Origin: Alentia gelatinosa
Taxonomy: Eukaryota > Annelida > Polychaeta > Phyllodocida > Polynoidae
DNA length: 64,000 bases
Assembly (NCBI GenBank): GCA_950022655.1
Contig: OX465580.1
Location: 96,986,797 to 97,050,796, forward strand
Reading direction: 5' to 3'
The notes under the pieces were generated by a model that made no database searches, was not told the origin of the DNA, and worked only from the letters and a program-made list of their open reading frames with translations. Shown one piece after another: positions 21,269 to 33,229 of this stretch (positions are counted from its first letter, which is position 1; every line of letters starts with the position of its first letter). Position numbers and translations under genes: made by a program.

Positions 21269-23484
21269 AAGCTCTGTTAACGAATGCAGAAGAGGAAGCC
21301 CCGCCCACACGGCGGCTGGACACGCGCAGACCGGGACTAACTGGTACATTCTCAACTGGGAGTAGTATGGGGGAATAGTTTGGCAACCAACCCCTTCTAC
21401 GGAATAGGGGTTGGTTGGGTTAAATCCCACACGGTATCCCTCTTGGTTCACTTCAAACCAAATCGTTTTGTTCTATGTGGGCTCTATAAGCAGAAATACT
21501 CAATAGGTAGAATTCATAGCTTAGCAAACTGATAAATAAGTCAGGCTTTATGGTGGTTTTATTCTAAAAATACACACAAAAGAAATAACAAAATGGTAAA
21601 TTGCCTTCAAGGTTATGACTAAGCACACTCTCCAAGCATCACAAAAGGTCTGGTAGGAGAGTAACAAACAGGCCCCGCTACTGGATGAAGAAGACCGCTT
21701 ATTTTACCCGACCAGAGTTAATTTTGTGTAGCTCTAGTTGCTAGTGTATATGGGGCACTGCAGGCGACCACTGACTGCAGTGTGTATCGACACTGGCCCA
21801 CTGTGAGATGGGGGCACCTGTAACATTCCTGCTCCACCATACTGAAGTATATGGTCGGCGTCGCGACCTGGGGCCCTCTTCTCTCAGCCCTCCACGACGT
21901 ATATAACCACTCTGAGCACTGTTATTTAGTGTCAGTACATAAACATTTATACAAAATGAATTTGAGATGCATGCTTTCTTATATGTATACAAACTGAGAG
22001 AGAGATAGACATATGTAGAGAGACAGAGGCATAGGGAGACGGAGATGTAGAGCAGTGAGTCATTACAGGCAGAGTAAAGGTTGTACTGGTCATGCAAAGG
22101 TTATTTGTAAACATTATTTGTATGCAGAGGGGGTTGGGGTGGGAGGGATATTATGTGTATCCTTTGTTATCTATGTATCTGTATTTGTATCTGTTTGTAT
22201 ATGCCTGTCTGTATATCTCATTCTGTCAGTATATGTATTTGTATAGTATCTAAGAGTGTATATCAGTGTGTGACTTTGAGTCTGTTGGTGCATCCTTATC
22301 TGTCTGTGTCTATCTGTCTGTCTATCTATGTTTTTCTGTATCTCTATGTATCTATATCCAGATGCATCTGTGTGCAACTTTGTAAACCTGCTCCTCATAC
22401 ATGATATGATAACTACACTCATTGTAAAATCCATGTTATTGTGTGATTTGTTATGCCCAACCAGTGGTGTGCAGTGCTCTAGCTCCCCACACACTGATGG
22501 TATTCAGCTAGCTGAGAATACCCCTCTCACTGACCGCAGTGCCGCATTGGGACCGTCACCAGTGACATAAGACAGGTGATGTAACCGCTTTACACACAGG
22601 CCTACTCTCTCACTATTTTTCATAACATACTCAAGAAGTAATTGCTTCATATCGGCTTTAATTCAGCACTACAGCCATCTGAGTATGCGGCAAATCGGCA
22701 TGTCTCATATGTCAAATGACCATCCTACAAAGTTCAGCCTGAGACAAGACAGCACATTGGTTTGGGAGGACGACTGAATTGGAACACATCACGTCTGCCT
22801 CACGTATGGAATGTTTGCACCTGCAGCGGCCTGTTCACAGATGGGGAAAAAAGGGTGCAGATTGGACGCGCAATGGCTGTGTCCTGTCCGGTATATTTAC
22901 ACAGCCACATAATGTGCCAATATATATTGTCCATCTTTTCCACTGTTTGCAGAGATCATTGATAGCAATAGCCGTGTCTTCCTGCCATGGAAGGGAGACT
23001 TGAACTTTGCTGAAGACAGCATTCAGGACTATAAAGAACCTATACAGAGTGACCTCTAGATATGCATTGAACTATATGTTAACATTTAGCAAATGCGTTA
23101 TCTGCTGTGGATTTAGTAATGCAGGACAATCAAACAGATGTAAGGTACCCCTGTTGACATGAAATTGAAAGCCGGGTAACTTAAAAGAGTATCCTACGCT
23201 ACAGGGGCATCTTCTTAGGGCTTATAATTATTAATGATTATCTGTTCAAAAAGGTTCCTTAGACCTATTCTAATAGAAATTGTGTGAAAATATCTTTTGT
23301 CTAGTTTATTAGCAGATGAAGAGATTCATACCTCCAGATTCACCGGATGTCCATTCAATTCAATGCAATTGTCACAGCGCGTGTATGGTCGTTTACAACG
23401 GTTGACACCATACCGTAAATACACTTAAAGATAATCTTTCTATACCTTTCCATACATTCCGAGACCCATATGATTTTGGCGTTC
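21269..23484. other. Intergenic with degenerate TGTATC/TGTCTA repeats
   Basis: No gene is recognised. From about 22150 to 22370 the sequence is a degenerate TGTATCTGTATTTGTCTG-type simple repeat, which produces spurious Cys/Ile/Val-rich frames on the plus strand. Confidence 0.6.
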
Positions 23485-23488
23485 ATGG
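23485..23488. repeat. Target-site duplication of the Gypsy element, left copy
   Basis: ATGG directly before the LTR (TGTGGTGG). The same ATGG follows the other LTR at 35717-35720. Four bases is typical for Gypsy integrases. Confidence 0.8.
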
Positions 23489-24022
23489 TGTGGTGGTCGC
23501 CGCCTGTCTGGCAGGTTGGATGACCCCAATCCGGAACGCTAGTTCCAGGCAGGATCCCACCCTACGCACTCACGTAGGTTGGTTCGGTTTTCGGTTAGTT
23601 TGCACAGACCTAATCACACACAACACAACAACATCATTTAATAAACAGGGATGTTTATTAATCACTTACTTCCCGGAAAGATCTGGAAGATCTTCCCCAC
23701 AAGTACAGTACCCTAGCACATGGGTGCTAGGTAACGCTGGATAGGCTAATCCGGAAGATTCGCCTAACCACCAGGAAGGTTACGAGAACCCGGCTGCAAA
23801 GTGAGGGCCCAATGGGTCCGTTCCGTAGAAGAGACGCGCGAGGACAGCCTGTCGACCTACTGTGAACACTGAGTATATAAATACTAAGCGTTACGTAATC
23901 CCGGTCTCCGCCGCGCCACTCTCGTGTGCGGCTTTGCCCGGAATCACTACACAGTAAGGATCGGCATATCGCGCCACCTTCCGTGAAACAAACGAACACT
24001 GCTGGATTCCCGTCACACTACA
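23489..24022 (-). repeat. 3' LTR of the Gypsy element
   Basis: Begins TGTGGTGGTCGCC and ends CACTACA on the plus strand (TG...CA ends). Read on the minus strand it contains a TATA-like TATTTATATACTC (complement of 23869-23881) and an AATAAA (complement of 23654-23659), in the order expected for U3-R-U5. Confidence 0.92.
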
Positions 24023-24040
24023 TTACCCCTCCCAGTTTTT
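24023..24040 (-). other. Polypurine tract
   Basis: On the minus strand AAAAACTGGGAGGGGTAA directly abuts the 3' LTR. It is the expected plus-strand primer site. Confidence 0.7.
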
Positions 24041-25371
24041 ACTAAGGGGGGAACCAAGGCAGCCATTTTGCTGCTAAGGGACTACCCAATTAAAAATTAC
24101 AACATATATCCAGCAGTTCTTGGTCTACTCTCTAGCTTCCTGGTGTTCACAAGAATTCACTGATACCAACGTATAAGTGAAAAAGGTGGAATTGTAAGAT
24201 GGAGAAATTATTAAAAATATGGAAGATATGACATTTAGGAAAGAGGAAACGACATTTGAAGAATGAAGGACTAGCCTCGCTAGCACCTTGAATAAATGTG
24301 ATATTCACCCATCTTGAGTGGGGAGCGTATTCTTGAGCGTTGGGCAGGGAAGACTCGACAGTCGCGGACCTACAGGTGGTCAGCCCGGCCTGTCGAGCAC
24401 TCTGCCTCCAGCTGTTCCGGATCTTGTTGAAGTCCTTTGTTGGCTCCCGGCGAGTGAAGTGTCGTTTTCTTTCTCATCTTAGAGTATCGAGCCCAGCTGG
24501 CCCACCGGCGTAGCAGACCTACTACATTCAGCCCGATGCCGACGGGTGCTGGGCTTCCCACTGTTCTTCAGTTTGGAAGACATCCATATGTAGAGAAGGG
24601 TCAGCCTCGCTAGACACCTTCCGTGTTGAAAAGTTTCCGAATACGGAAATAACGGCCAAAAAGGCAAAACAATTCTCCATCCACCTGGTAAGAGTGTGTG
24701 GTATCAGTGTTCTTTCATTTTGACTCCAGCTATACTGGCATATCTTTTTCTCGGCTCGAATCGAGTACCAATTAAGGCCCCAATTCTATGCCTGATTCAG
24801 AACTTACGATCACCGACCCAAGGTAGAAATAGCCGGCGTAATCCAACAGAACAGGGATTACGTCTACTATCTCATTATCGAGTCGATGAACCCAGTTCCG
24901 ACACAGACCTGGTAAGTCAGATCTATACCCGAAAGGCATAATCTTCCTTACCCGGTACCAAGTACTAGTGTGGACCGTATCCACACCACAGGCCGGAGGT
25001 TTTCGTGATGGGGGCCTATCACGGGCCTGACCATCGAGAGAACCTTCAGCCGTCTGAAACCAGGGTTGTGCCTTAGGGAAGTCATTTTACTGGCTTTCCC
25101 CAGCCCCAACCCAGGATCGCTTATCATTGGTCGCTCCTAACTTTCCCTCTACCCCTCCCAGCGATCCTTGCGGTTCGCTGAGAAAGTGCAGAATTCTGGC
25201 TAGGAGGCCACATTCTGGAAGTAGCTAGGTCGGAAAAAAAATTTTCCTCCCTGGGACTTCCCATACCCATCTGACTTCGGATCCAGGAGAGTTGTTGGCT
25301 TTGCCGGTTCCGAGTTTAGACGGCGTCTTCCCGGCTTGTTAGGCACCAGCCGAGTCGGTTATTATCAACCC
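24041..25371 (-). other. 3' untranslated region of the Gypsy element
   Basis: About 1.3 kb between the end of the third ORF and the polypurine tract. There are no long frames or recognised motifs. Confidence 0.6.
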
Positions 25372-28300
25372 CTAAATATCCTCGTCAGAGGATATCCTGA
25401 GGTCGAGAAGTTCCGACTGGCTCGGTGCGCTAGCCATCGGTGGAACCGACGTTGCCGGGGCGGTCCTCTCTGGTCGCAGTGGACTCAGCGCAGACGTAGG
25501 CTGCAACTGGGACATCAACTGCTGCAGAGAGGTTGGTCTGGTATCTAAAAAGATTCCAGACTCCAACGGGATGATGTTGGCATTCATCCCCAGTGCCCCA
25601 CTTGGTTCCTCGGGCTGGTCTATCGGCTTAGCCTTGGAAGGCTTTGCTGATTTCTCAGCCCGTGTCACGGCGGGAGGCCTCCTCGACTGTAGGACTTCAG
25701 TCTGATCCTGTTGGGTCTGACCGGGTCCTGACAGCTGAGTATCTACACTGACATCCATAGGCTGGGCCTTTATGGATGTAGTGTCCTGGTGGGAAGTTTC
25801 TTCCACGGCTGACCATCCCAACATGCCGGCGAGTTGCTGACGTGTCGGGTTTGATTCTTCCGTGGTGAACTGAAGAAATCTTCCCCGGCTCCTTTGTCAG
25901 GCCAACCACGCTTCCTCAAGGGCTTGCGGGTCGTCACCGATGTCATAGAGCGACATACCCAAATGCCGAAGACAACGATCATCTTGGCGATGGGTCTGGG
26001 CTTCCGCCCGGGCAAACCTCGACTGGGCCGTGGTTTTCGCAATACGCGCGTCCTCTAAGTCCAACGCGTATTGTTTAGCCAGGCCCTTCGTGGCTTCTCT
26101 CACCTCGAATCGGGCTAGGTTTACTAGCTCCTTAACGAGGCCTTCATGGAGAGACTGCGCGCCCCTTCGGACGCAGCCCTCCAAGGTGCCACCTATATGC
26201 GACTCTAGCTGATCCGCCCTTTGGACGTATTCAACCGACATCGCACAGGGAGAAGAAGTCACTTCCGACGCAACGGGTGGTTGTGTCGTTGGTTTCTTCT
26301 TTACCTCAACAACCGGGTTGGCTGGTGGAGGGAGTGCCGGAAAGGCCTCTTCCTCTTCAACTTTCCCGGGTGCTTGGGTAGCACCTCTGTTCAGCGGGGA
26401 AACTCCCGGGAGACTTGAGCTAGGACGAGTCCAAGCTGGTTTTTCCGCGGGTCCGCGGGCTTTTGAAGCCGTTGGAACGTTCCCTTCGCTCGGGTCTGAG
26501 AGAAGTTTCAATCCCTCAGACAACCTTGGCCCTACCTGGTAAGCAGCTTCCACCACGTCAGCGATGGTGTGCTTACTAGGAGCCAACTTCTTCTTAGGCT
26601 TCCGACTGGATCGCTCAGAAGTGTCAGTCTTGCTGGACGAGGACGATGACAACTTCTTGACCCGTCGTTTAGCCTTCGAGGACCAATGTTTTGAAGCGGA
26701 TAGCATCAGACTCCCGAACCAGCCAGGATTCTTCTTCCATCCGATCTTAAACAATCGACCGTCTGTCACACAAGTCTCGGGCTCCGGTTTGCCTTTCTGA
26801 GCATCGGAACCTAAGTCAACGAATCTCTGCCACAGATTCATGACCCGTTCCCGAGCAGCAGCACCAGCAGTGGTGTTCCCGGGCAATGTGTCGGACTAGA
26901 CACGATCGCCTCGAACTGGCACACCCGGCCTGGCAAGAACCACCCTTCTTGCCAAGGCACTGTAGCCACGGTCGCTCAGCTAAGTGTACCTCTACGAGGT
27001 GCCTAGCGTAACGACCTTCAGTCGCGTAGGTCGGTGACAATTTCTTGTCCCTCCCATGGCAACTCAAAAAGACACAATGACTGCCGTTTCCAAACTTGTG
27101 CCATGCGTACGCGATCCGGTCTTTGACCTGATCCTTGTACTTCAGCCGGCTAACTCGGGACACTCCTTTCACCCGGTCGATGTACCAGGCGTTGGGAGAA
27201 CCATGTCAACTAGCCATTCCTCGTCGTCAGAGGTTCCATCTAAACCGACACCATCGGGGATGTAATGCCGGTTCCCATGACGGAGATCTTCCAGGCAAGT
27301 GTAAGTCTTGCCCAGCAAAGAGGCAGGTATCTGTCTAGCTACCGTTCTCTTCCCAGCCCGCTTTACGCCAGGTTGGAAATCACCGTCATCATTGTCGGGG
27401 TTGGATTGGGCCAGGGGTTTAGCCTTGTCCATCTCCGTTCCCCAACACTTGACATCTTCGCCACCCGTGGCACCTGTTGAGGTACTCGGTGTAGCGTCAG
27501 CCGCACTAGGACCAGCCTGCGCCGCGGGTTTGTCCGAGCCTTTCGACTCAGCCCCCTTTGACTCCTCACGCTTCCCGGGTTGAGGTTTCCCTTTCCCCGA
27601 GTCACGCGATTCCGGCTGACCTTCTGTTTTCTCCAACTCCGCTTCAGCCTGTTTTCGGGCTGCACGACGGAGTCACTTCCGGTTCTGCTTCGAAAGCTGC
27701 GGCTCAGTCTTATTAGCATCCTGAGGTTTTGACACCTCAGTCTTGCTGACAGACTTCCCCGGCGCGGGTTTAGCCGGTTGTGACACCGGTTTCTCACCTT
27801 TGCTGGACGACCCTTTTACAGAGTCGCCCCCAACTGACGAATCAGTCTCCATAGCTGTCTCTGTACCAGCCTCAGACCTTCCGGGTTTTGCTACTGGACC
27901 CGGGGCCAAAAAGGTCCCGGCTTCCGCCAGCTCCACTCCGGGTGGAGTCCAATTTTGGTACATTGACTGTACTATGGCACGCATTTTGGGATCTGGGATC
28001 CCAGCCAACATTTGTTCCAGGCTCTGAGTCGAAACCTCATGCCTGGAACCCATCTCTTCGGAGGACTTCCTCGGAGAGCGACGACGCGGGCGGGCTCGGC
28101 CTCCCCTTGGCGTATCACGCTCCGATTCGGAACCTTCGGCCATAACCACATCCGAGTCAGAGGCCTCAGTTTTCACTGGGCTCGTCTTCGGAAGAACCCT
28201 TAGCGGCTGGGGCTGCCTCGGACTTCTTCCCGGTGTGACTTTTTCCCTTTCCGGGTCGTTCATCTCGGGTTTCCCCAAGAAGAACAGAGTCCTCAGACTC

Positions 28301-28450
28301 GTCCCCTTCCAGGTCAAAATCACCATCATCTGACCCGATGAGCAAAGCATCATCGTCCAGATCTGCCCCCCGCTCAGCCGAAGCTGAGGATCCGGGCAGG
28401 GGTGAGGGGAGCTCACGCTCACCCTCTGTAGACGGGGCACGGTCAGCCAT
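25372..28450 (-). pseudogene. Third ORF of the Gypsy element: acidic, zinc-finger protein
   Basis: A protein of about 1,000 codons encoded after integrase, function unknown. The ATG at 28450 opens an acidic Ser/Asp/Glu-rich start (DLDDDALLIGSDDGDFDLEG). A 1-nt shift near 28166 moves homology into the main frame, which runs to 25372 with TGA at 27673-27675 and a stop at 25897-25899. Between about 27170 and 26850 the code slips into another frame and back; that part holds two Cys/His clusters, HCVFLSC...RYARHLVEVH and QCLGKKGGSCQAGC...CLVRHIAREH, each ending H-x4-H like C2H2 fingers. Then follow a basic Ser-rich segment (KKLSSSSSSK, RKPKKK) and a Pro/Glu-rich, partly helical C-terminus. No signal peptide or membrane segment is seen, so it is not env-like. 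It probably binds nucleic acid. Confidence 0.6.
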
Positions 28451-29005
28451 GCTGCTACCGCCCGACTCCTGTGGTGCTAGGCACCACTCCGATCACAGAG
28501 TGAAGACTACTGAAAAAACAGGGTCTTATATACTCCTAAATGACCTAGAACCGATCAACCGTGTCGAGACTGGCTCATCTTGAGCGTCTCAAAACCGCAT
28601 GCGTGAAGAAACCAAAGGTCAGTGTTACGCTCGACTTGATTCGTTCACGCCTTCAATCACCCAGCACAGGTTCCGGAACCCGGGGAAACCCCTTTTCGAG
28701 CTCCACCCCGAGTTCTCCACCGCGTGGATTTTCTTATCGCCGTCGTGTATCTCGTTGATAGTATGGGAGACTTGTACAATTTCCATGTAAATGGATCAGA
28801 CCTTTCAGAGCGTTCGGCAATTCTGCAGCCTCTAGAGGGTCCTCGACGGGGTCCCTTAGAGCAACGTCTGGGCTGCGGCACATAACGACTGATTTTAAGG
28901 TAACTGTTTGATCAACATTCATGTATAATCGACACGTCACTGACTACCAACGATCTACATTTCGTACCATTGCTTCTCGTTGTGTTTTTGACAACCCCGG
29001 CACCA
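28451..29005 (-). other. Spacer between integrase and third ORF
   Basis: About 550 bp without a supported gene. It could contain the splice acceptor or internal promoter for the third ORF, but I see no decisive signal. Confidence 0.4.
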
Positions 29006-30365
29006 CTACTCTTTGTAGCTAACCACAGCCTGCGATTTTAATCGAGAGCTGCGGCGGGGTTTTGAGTCTATTTTAGACTCCATTCTACATCTCGAACCAT
29101 GTTTATTATACACAGCTCGATTTGTAGCAAATTTAGACTTTTCCATGTCAGGTTTTTCTTCTACCCACACTTCCCTTTTTAGGTTGGCGTAAGTAGGAAT
29201 CACCTTCCGCGGACGTCCCGGTTTTCGCCGTGTAGGCGAGCACCCACTCGGAACCCCGGTAACCTTTGACCGGGACTTCCCTATCAGGACCTGCCTCCGC
29301 CGTGTTGACGGGGGTTTGACACCCGGCTTCCCGGCTCTTTGAACCCGGGACCTCTCTGGTTCCCCAGGAGGACCCGTGTTCAGTGACACATCCCGCTTTG
29401 TAGCAGGGTGTGAAACTTCAAAGTCGGAACATTCGCGCTTTCCTTCCCATAGTCGTAAACGAGCTACATGTGATTTATAACGCCTTCTTGACCATTCATC
29501 TTCTATCACTACTGTCATTTCTGACAATAATTGAACAATTCTGAATGGTCCGTCCCAGTTAGGAGCGAGTTTTACATTTACCAACGGAGTGTGGTATCGT
29601 ACAACCCGGTCTCCTACTCGGAACTTACGTAGTTTAAGATTGACGTCATGGCCAGTCTTTTGCCACTCTGCAGCTTTCGTCAGATTCCGTCTCGCGAGGT
29701 AATATCCCTCTATAAAACGTTCTCTGAGTTTTTCGACAAATCCTATGGGACAAGGATCATCCGTAGACATTCCAGGAACCCCATAGACTATGTCAGCGGG
29801 CATTACTATTTCCTCGCCAAAGACGAGTAAATTAGGTGAACACCCCGTGCTTGAATGAATGGTCCCATTGTACGTGTGAGCTATAAATGGTGCCAATTCA
29901 TCCCAATTCTTCCGATTTTCATCTACCAGGGTCCGAAGACACTGGATCAATGTCCGGTTGAATCTCTCCACCATACCATCTGATTGTGGACGATATGGAT
30001 TCGTATGTGTCTTTTTAATCTCGAGTATCCTACACATTTCTTTCCAGATCTGGGATTCAAATTCCCTTCCCTGGTCGGAATGTAGTACGCTCGGAGTTCC
30101 AAAAAGCAACATCCAGTTTTTCACTAAAGCTTCCGCACACGTGGCAGCTTTGTGATTCTTCATGGGATAGATCTGCACATATTTTGTGTAATAATCCATC
30201 ACCACCATCATACAGGTATTTCCTTCCTCTGACTCGTCGATACCAGATATGATATCTAGAGCGATTCTGGCAAACCTGACACCAAACAGTTCCTGTTGTA
30301 ACGGCATCTTTCCCGTTACCCCGGGTTTGACTTTGCTACATATGTTACATACGTTCGTGACATAG
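29006..30365 (-). pseudogene. Integrase of the Gypsy element, N-terminus damaged
   Basis: DDE integrase that inserts the cDNA. The frame opens near 30365 with the CNIC half of the HHCC zinc domain, and the HH half is missing. The catalytic core has VVMDYYTKY, HSDQGREFES and NPYRPQSDGMVERFNRTL, giving D, D and E. The GPY/F-type module reads WDGPFRIVQLL followed by KSHVARLRLWEG. A long basic tail follows, with an AT-hook (RKPGRPRKV, about 29210-29230) instead of a chromodomain. The frame differs from RT-RNase H by one position, and the LCHE end of the upstream frame stops just before CNIC, so a deletion removed the zinc domain and shifted frame. The ORF ends at 29006. Confidence 0.88.
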
Positions 30366-33192
30366 AGTCATTAGTCCGGATCGTAATTCTCGAGGGACCA
30401 CTAGTTGTAGAGCTAGTTTAAGTGGTTGCAATGTGGTTCTCCATCGATATAATACCCCATCTCGGACTTCTAGCTCTTTCCATTGACCACATAGATTCCG
30501 AAATCCTCAGTTTTCAGGCGAGATCTGGGGTCCTGTAGGTCTATGGAGTCCATTAGCTATCAGTTTAGTTAACCAGAACAAATCTGGGTCAGCCTGTTGA
30601 CTTTCCTTAATTTGTTCTAGTGTCCACTGATAGTTTAGTGGCGGCTTCACTTTCTGGGAACGTAGAGTAGCTATCACTGCTCTATGCTCGCCACAATCCC
30701 GGCAATCTGGTCGTCCACATTTCCGCACTGGTCTCCTTGAGAGACAATCCGCATTAATGTGTGACTTTCCAGCCCGGTGCTCAATCTGGCAGTTAGTCAA
30801 CCTGAATTCGGAGAGAGCTGCCAGCCATCTTCCAATCATTCCCTCGGCGTCTTTAAAGTTAAAGAGCCATTTGAGAGAAGAATGGTCGGTACGTAAGATG
30901 AAATCTCCACCTGCTAAGAAGTGTCGATATTTTCTTACATACACCACAACCGCTAAGAGTTCCCTCTTAGTAGTACAGTAGTTCCGCTGGCTTTTACTTA
31001 AGCTGTTGCTGGCAAAAGCTATTGGAACTTCCACACCATCTTGTATCTGAGACAACGCCGCTCCAATACTCTCATTACTAGCGTCAGTGTCAAGAATGAA
31101 CCGACCCTGGGCTAGAGGGTATTTCAACACGGGGGTCTCCATAAACTTTCTTTTTAGTCCCAGAAAAGCGTGTTCAGCTTCCGGAGTCCATTGGATCTCT
31201 TTTTGCTTCCCTGGCTTATCAAGTACTACATACTGTTGCATAGGGTGTGCAATTTCAGAAAAACCCGGGATAAAGTTGCGGTAATACGAACAAAATCCTA
31301 GGAAAGACCTTATGTCTTTTATATTCTGGGGGCGTGGCCAATTAGCCACTACCTCCAACTTGGAAGGATCTGCCCGGATTCCATTTCTGGAAACTATCCG
31401 TCCCAAGTATTCCACAGATTTGCGAAACAGTTTGCATTTTTGAGGTTTGAGCCTCAACCCATAAGATTGAATACGCTCAAATACCTCCCTTAGGTTTTCT
31501 AAACATTCAACATAATTCTTTCTGAAGATGATTATGTCGTCTAGATAAACCAAACACTTTTTCCACTGTAGACCCTGCAACATCTGATCCATCATGGATT
31601 CGAAAGTCGCAGGAGCGTTACAGAGGCCAAATGGCATTACTGTAAACTCGTAAAGCCCTTGATGAGTGGTGAACGCCGTTTTAGACTGATCGCCACTGTT
31701 CATCTTTACTTGCCAATATCCAGACTGGAGATCCAGAGTACAAAACCACTGGTTCCCTCCCAGAGAGTCAAGACTCTCATCGATCCGGGGTATTGGATAA
31801 GCATTCTTCCGGGTGATACCATTCAATTTTCTGTAATCAATACAGAATCGGCAAGTACCATCCTTTTTAGTAACCATTACCACCAGGCTAGCCCAAGGAC
31901 TTGCACTGGGGATGATTACTTTCTGGTCCATCATTTTCCCTACTTCCTCTTCTAAAGCTTCCCGTTTTACCGGAGGTAGCCGTCGATAAGGAAGGCGGAA
32001 AGGTTGATGACCTTCAGTGTCAATCGTGTCTTCTACTCAATCCGTTCTTCCCAAGGGATCTCCAGGTCGAGCAAAGATTGACTACATTTTCTTCAAAAGA
32101 ATCCTTAGTTCATGTCGTTCCCCACTGTTTAGTGCGTCTGTCGTCTGAACTAAAGTTTCCAGAGTTTCGTGCAATGGACTCGGAACTGGAAAGGATCCCG
32201 TTCCTGTATCGATAGCACTAACCCGTACTTCTTCATAATCATTTCCTATTAAGTCCGACCTTCCCAGTTCAGATTGTTCATCTTCCCCGGTTATTTCGGA
32301 AACTGGAATAGGTGTGATTCCCTGTGGACTGGAGTCCACTAGGCCATCTACATGAGCTAGGGTTACCCAGCCCAATGTATCACCCTTCCTTAATTTAATC
32401 AACCCGGAGGTATGATTACTTATAGGAATTGATCCTTCTCTGGCACTTCCGATCAAGGTATCCAAGGCCTGTATTCCTTTTTTAGAAAACAGTTCCGGGT
32501 CTGGCTCGAAGAGTGCATCTCCACGTGGTAAGTCGCCTTCCCCAGCTATCAGGACATTAACCATCTGCTGGGGTGGGATGCCCACGTCTTGTCGAACAGA
32601 AATCAAAGAAGAAATCCGTCGACAACTACATTCCACTTCCATTAACTCAGGAAATTTGAGCCGGAGAGTGCCATCTGGTAGATCTACAGAGCCTCCATAG
32701 AGGGTGAGAAAATCTACGCCTAATATTCCACTCTCTTCGATATCACTGAGTATGGGACCCCATACGAATTCAGTGTTACCTATTGAGACTGGAATAATCA
32801 CACTACCATAGCATCTCATGTGAGTGCCATTAGCAGCTTTTGCCGAAGCTCCAGGAACATGACATTCCTGCGCAAATCCAAGAGACTGATAGAGTCCATT
32901 GTTCAACACAGAGCGACTAGCGCCAGTATCTAACAATAGATCCACCTTTCTTCCTTGAATTCTAGCCGGCACATACCAACGTCGCCCTCCTAAGGGGGAC
33001 GGTTGTCTTATAAACCGTGAGATTCCATCCAAGGTTCCAAGATCCCATCCGCGTTGACAAAGCCATTGCAGACAAGGATGCCCGGATGAAAGATACCTAC
33101 TACAGATCGTTGCGACCATATTTTGTATCTTCCCCTTTTTTGGTAAGTTGGAAATATTTTCCTCCTTATAAATCTCACAGGTTTGAGTTTCC
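30366..33192 (-). pseudogene. Protease, RT and RNase H of Gypsy pol
   Basis: Pol frame, with ATG at 33117-33119 though open from about 33192. Protease has LLLDTGASRSVL (DTG at 32922-32930). RT has CIDYRKLN, LDLQSGYWQV, MPFGLCNAPATF and YLDD at 31536-31547. RNase H has LDTDASNES, TKRELLAVV, RTDHSSL and INADCLSRRP. Stops interrupt it: TAG 32082-32084 and TGA 32037-32039 between protease and RT, and TGA 30507-30509 after RNase H. All share one frame, so these are point mutations rather than gene boundaries. Pol lies -1 to gag and starts just beyond the gag stop, so the usual frameshift overlap is lost or never existed. Confidence 0.9.
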
Positions 33193-33229
33193 TAGCACTT
33201 TCCTTCCCGGACCGCAGTGTTGGCACTCG

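Noticed and set aside
22150..22380. CRISPR-like array
   Set aside because: Units are short, degenerate and lack spacers; the DNA is eukaryotic.
22153..22494. Cys/Ile/Val- and Thr/Asp-rich frames
   Set aside because: Translation of a degenerate TGTATC/TGTCTA simple repeat.
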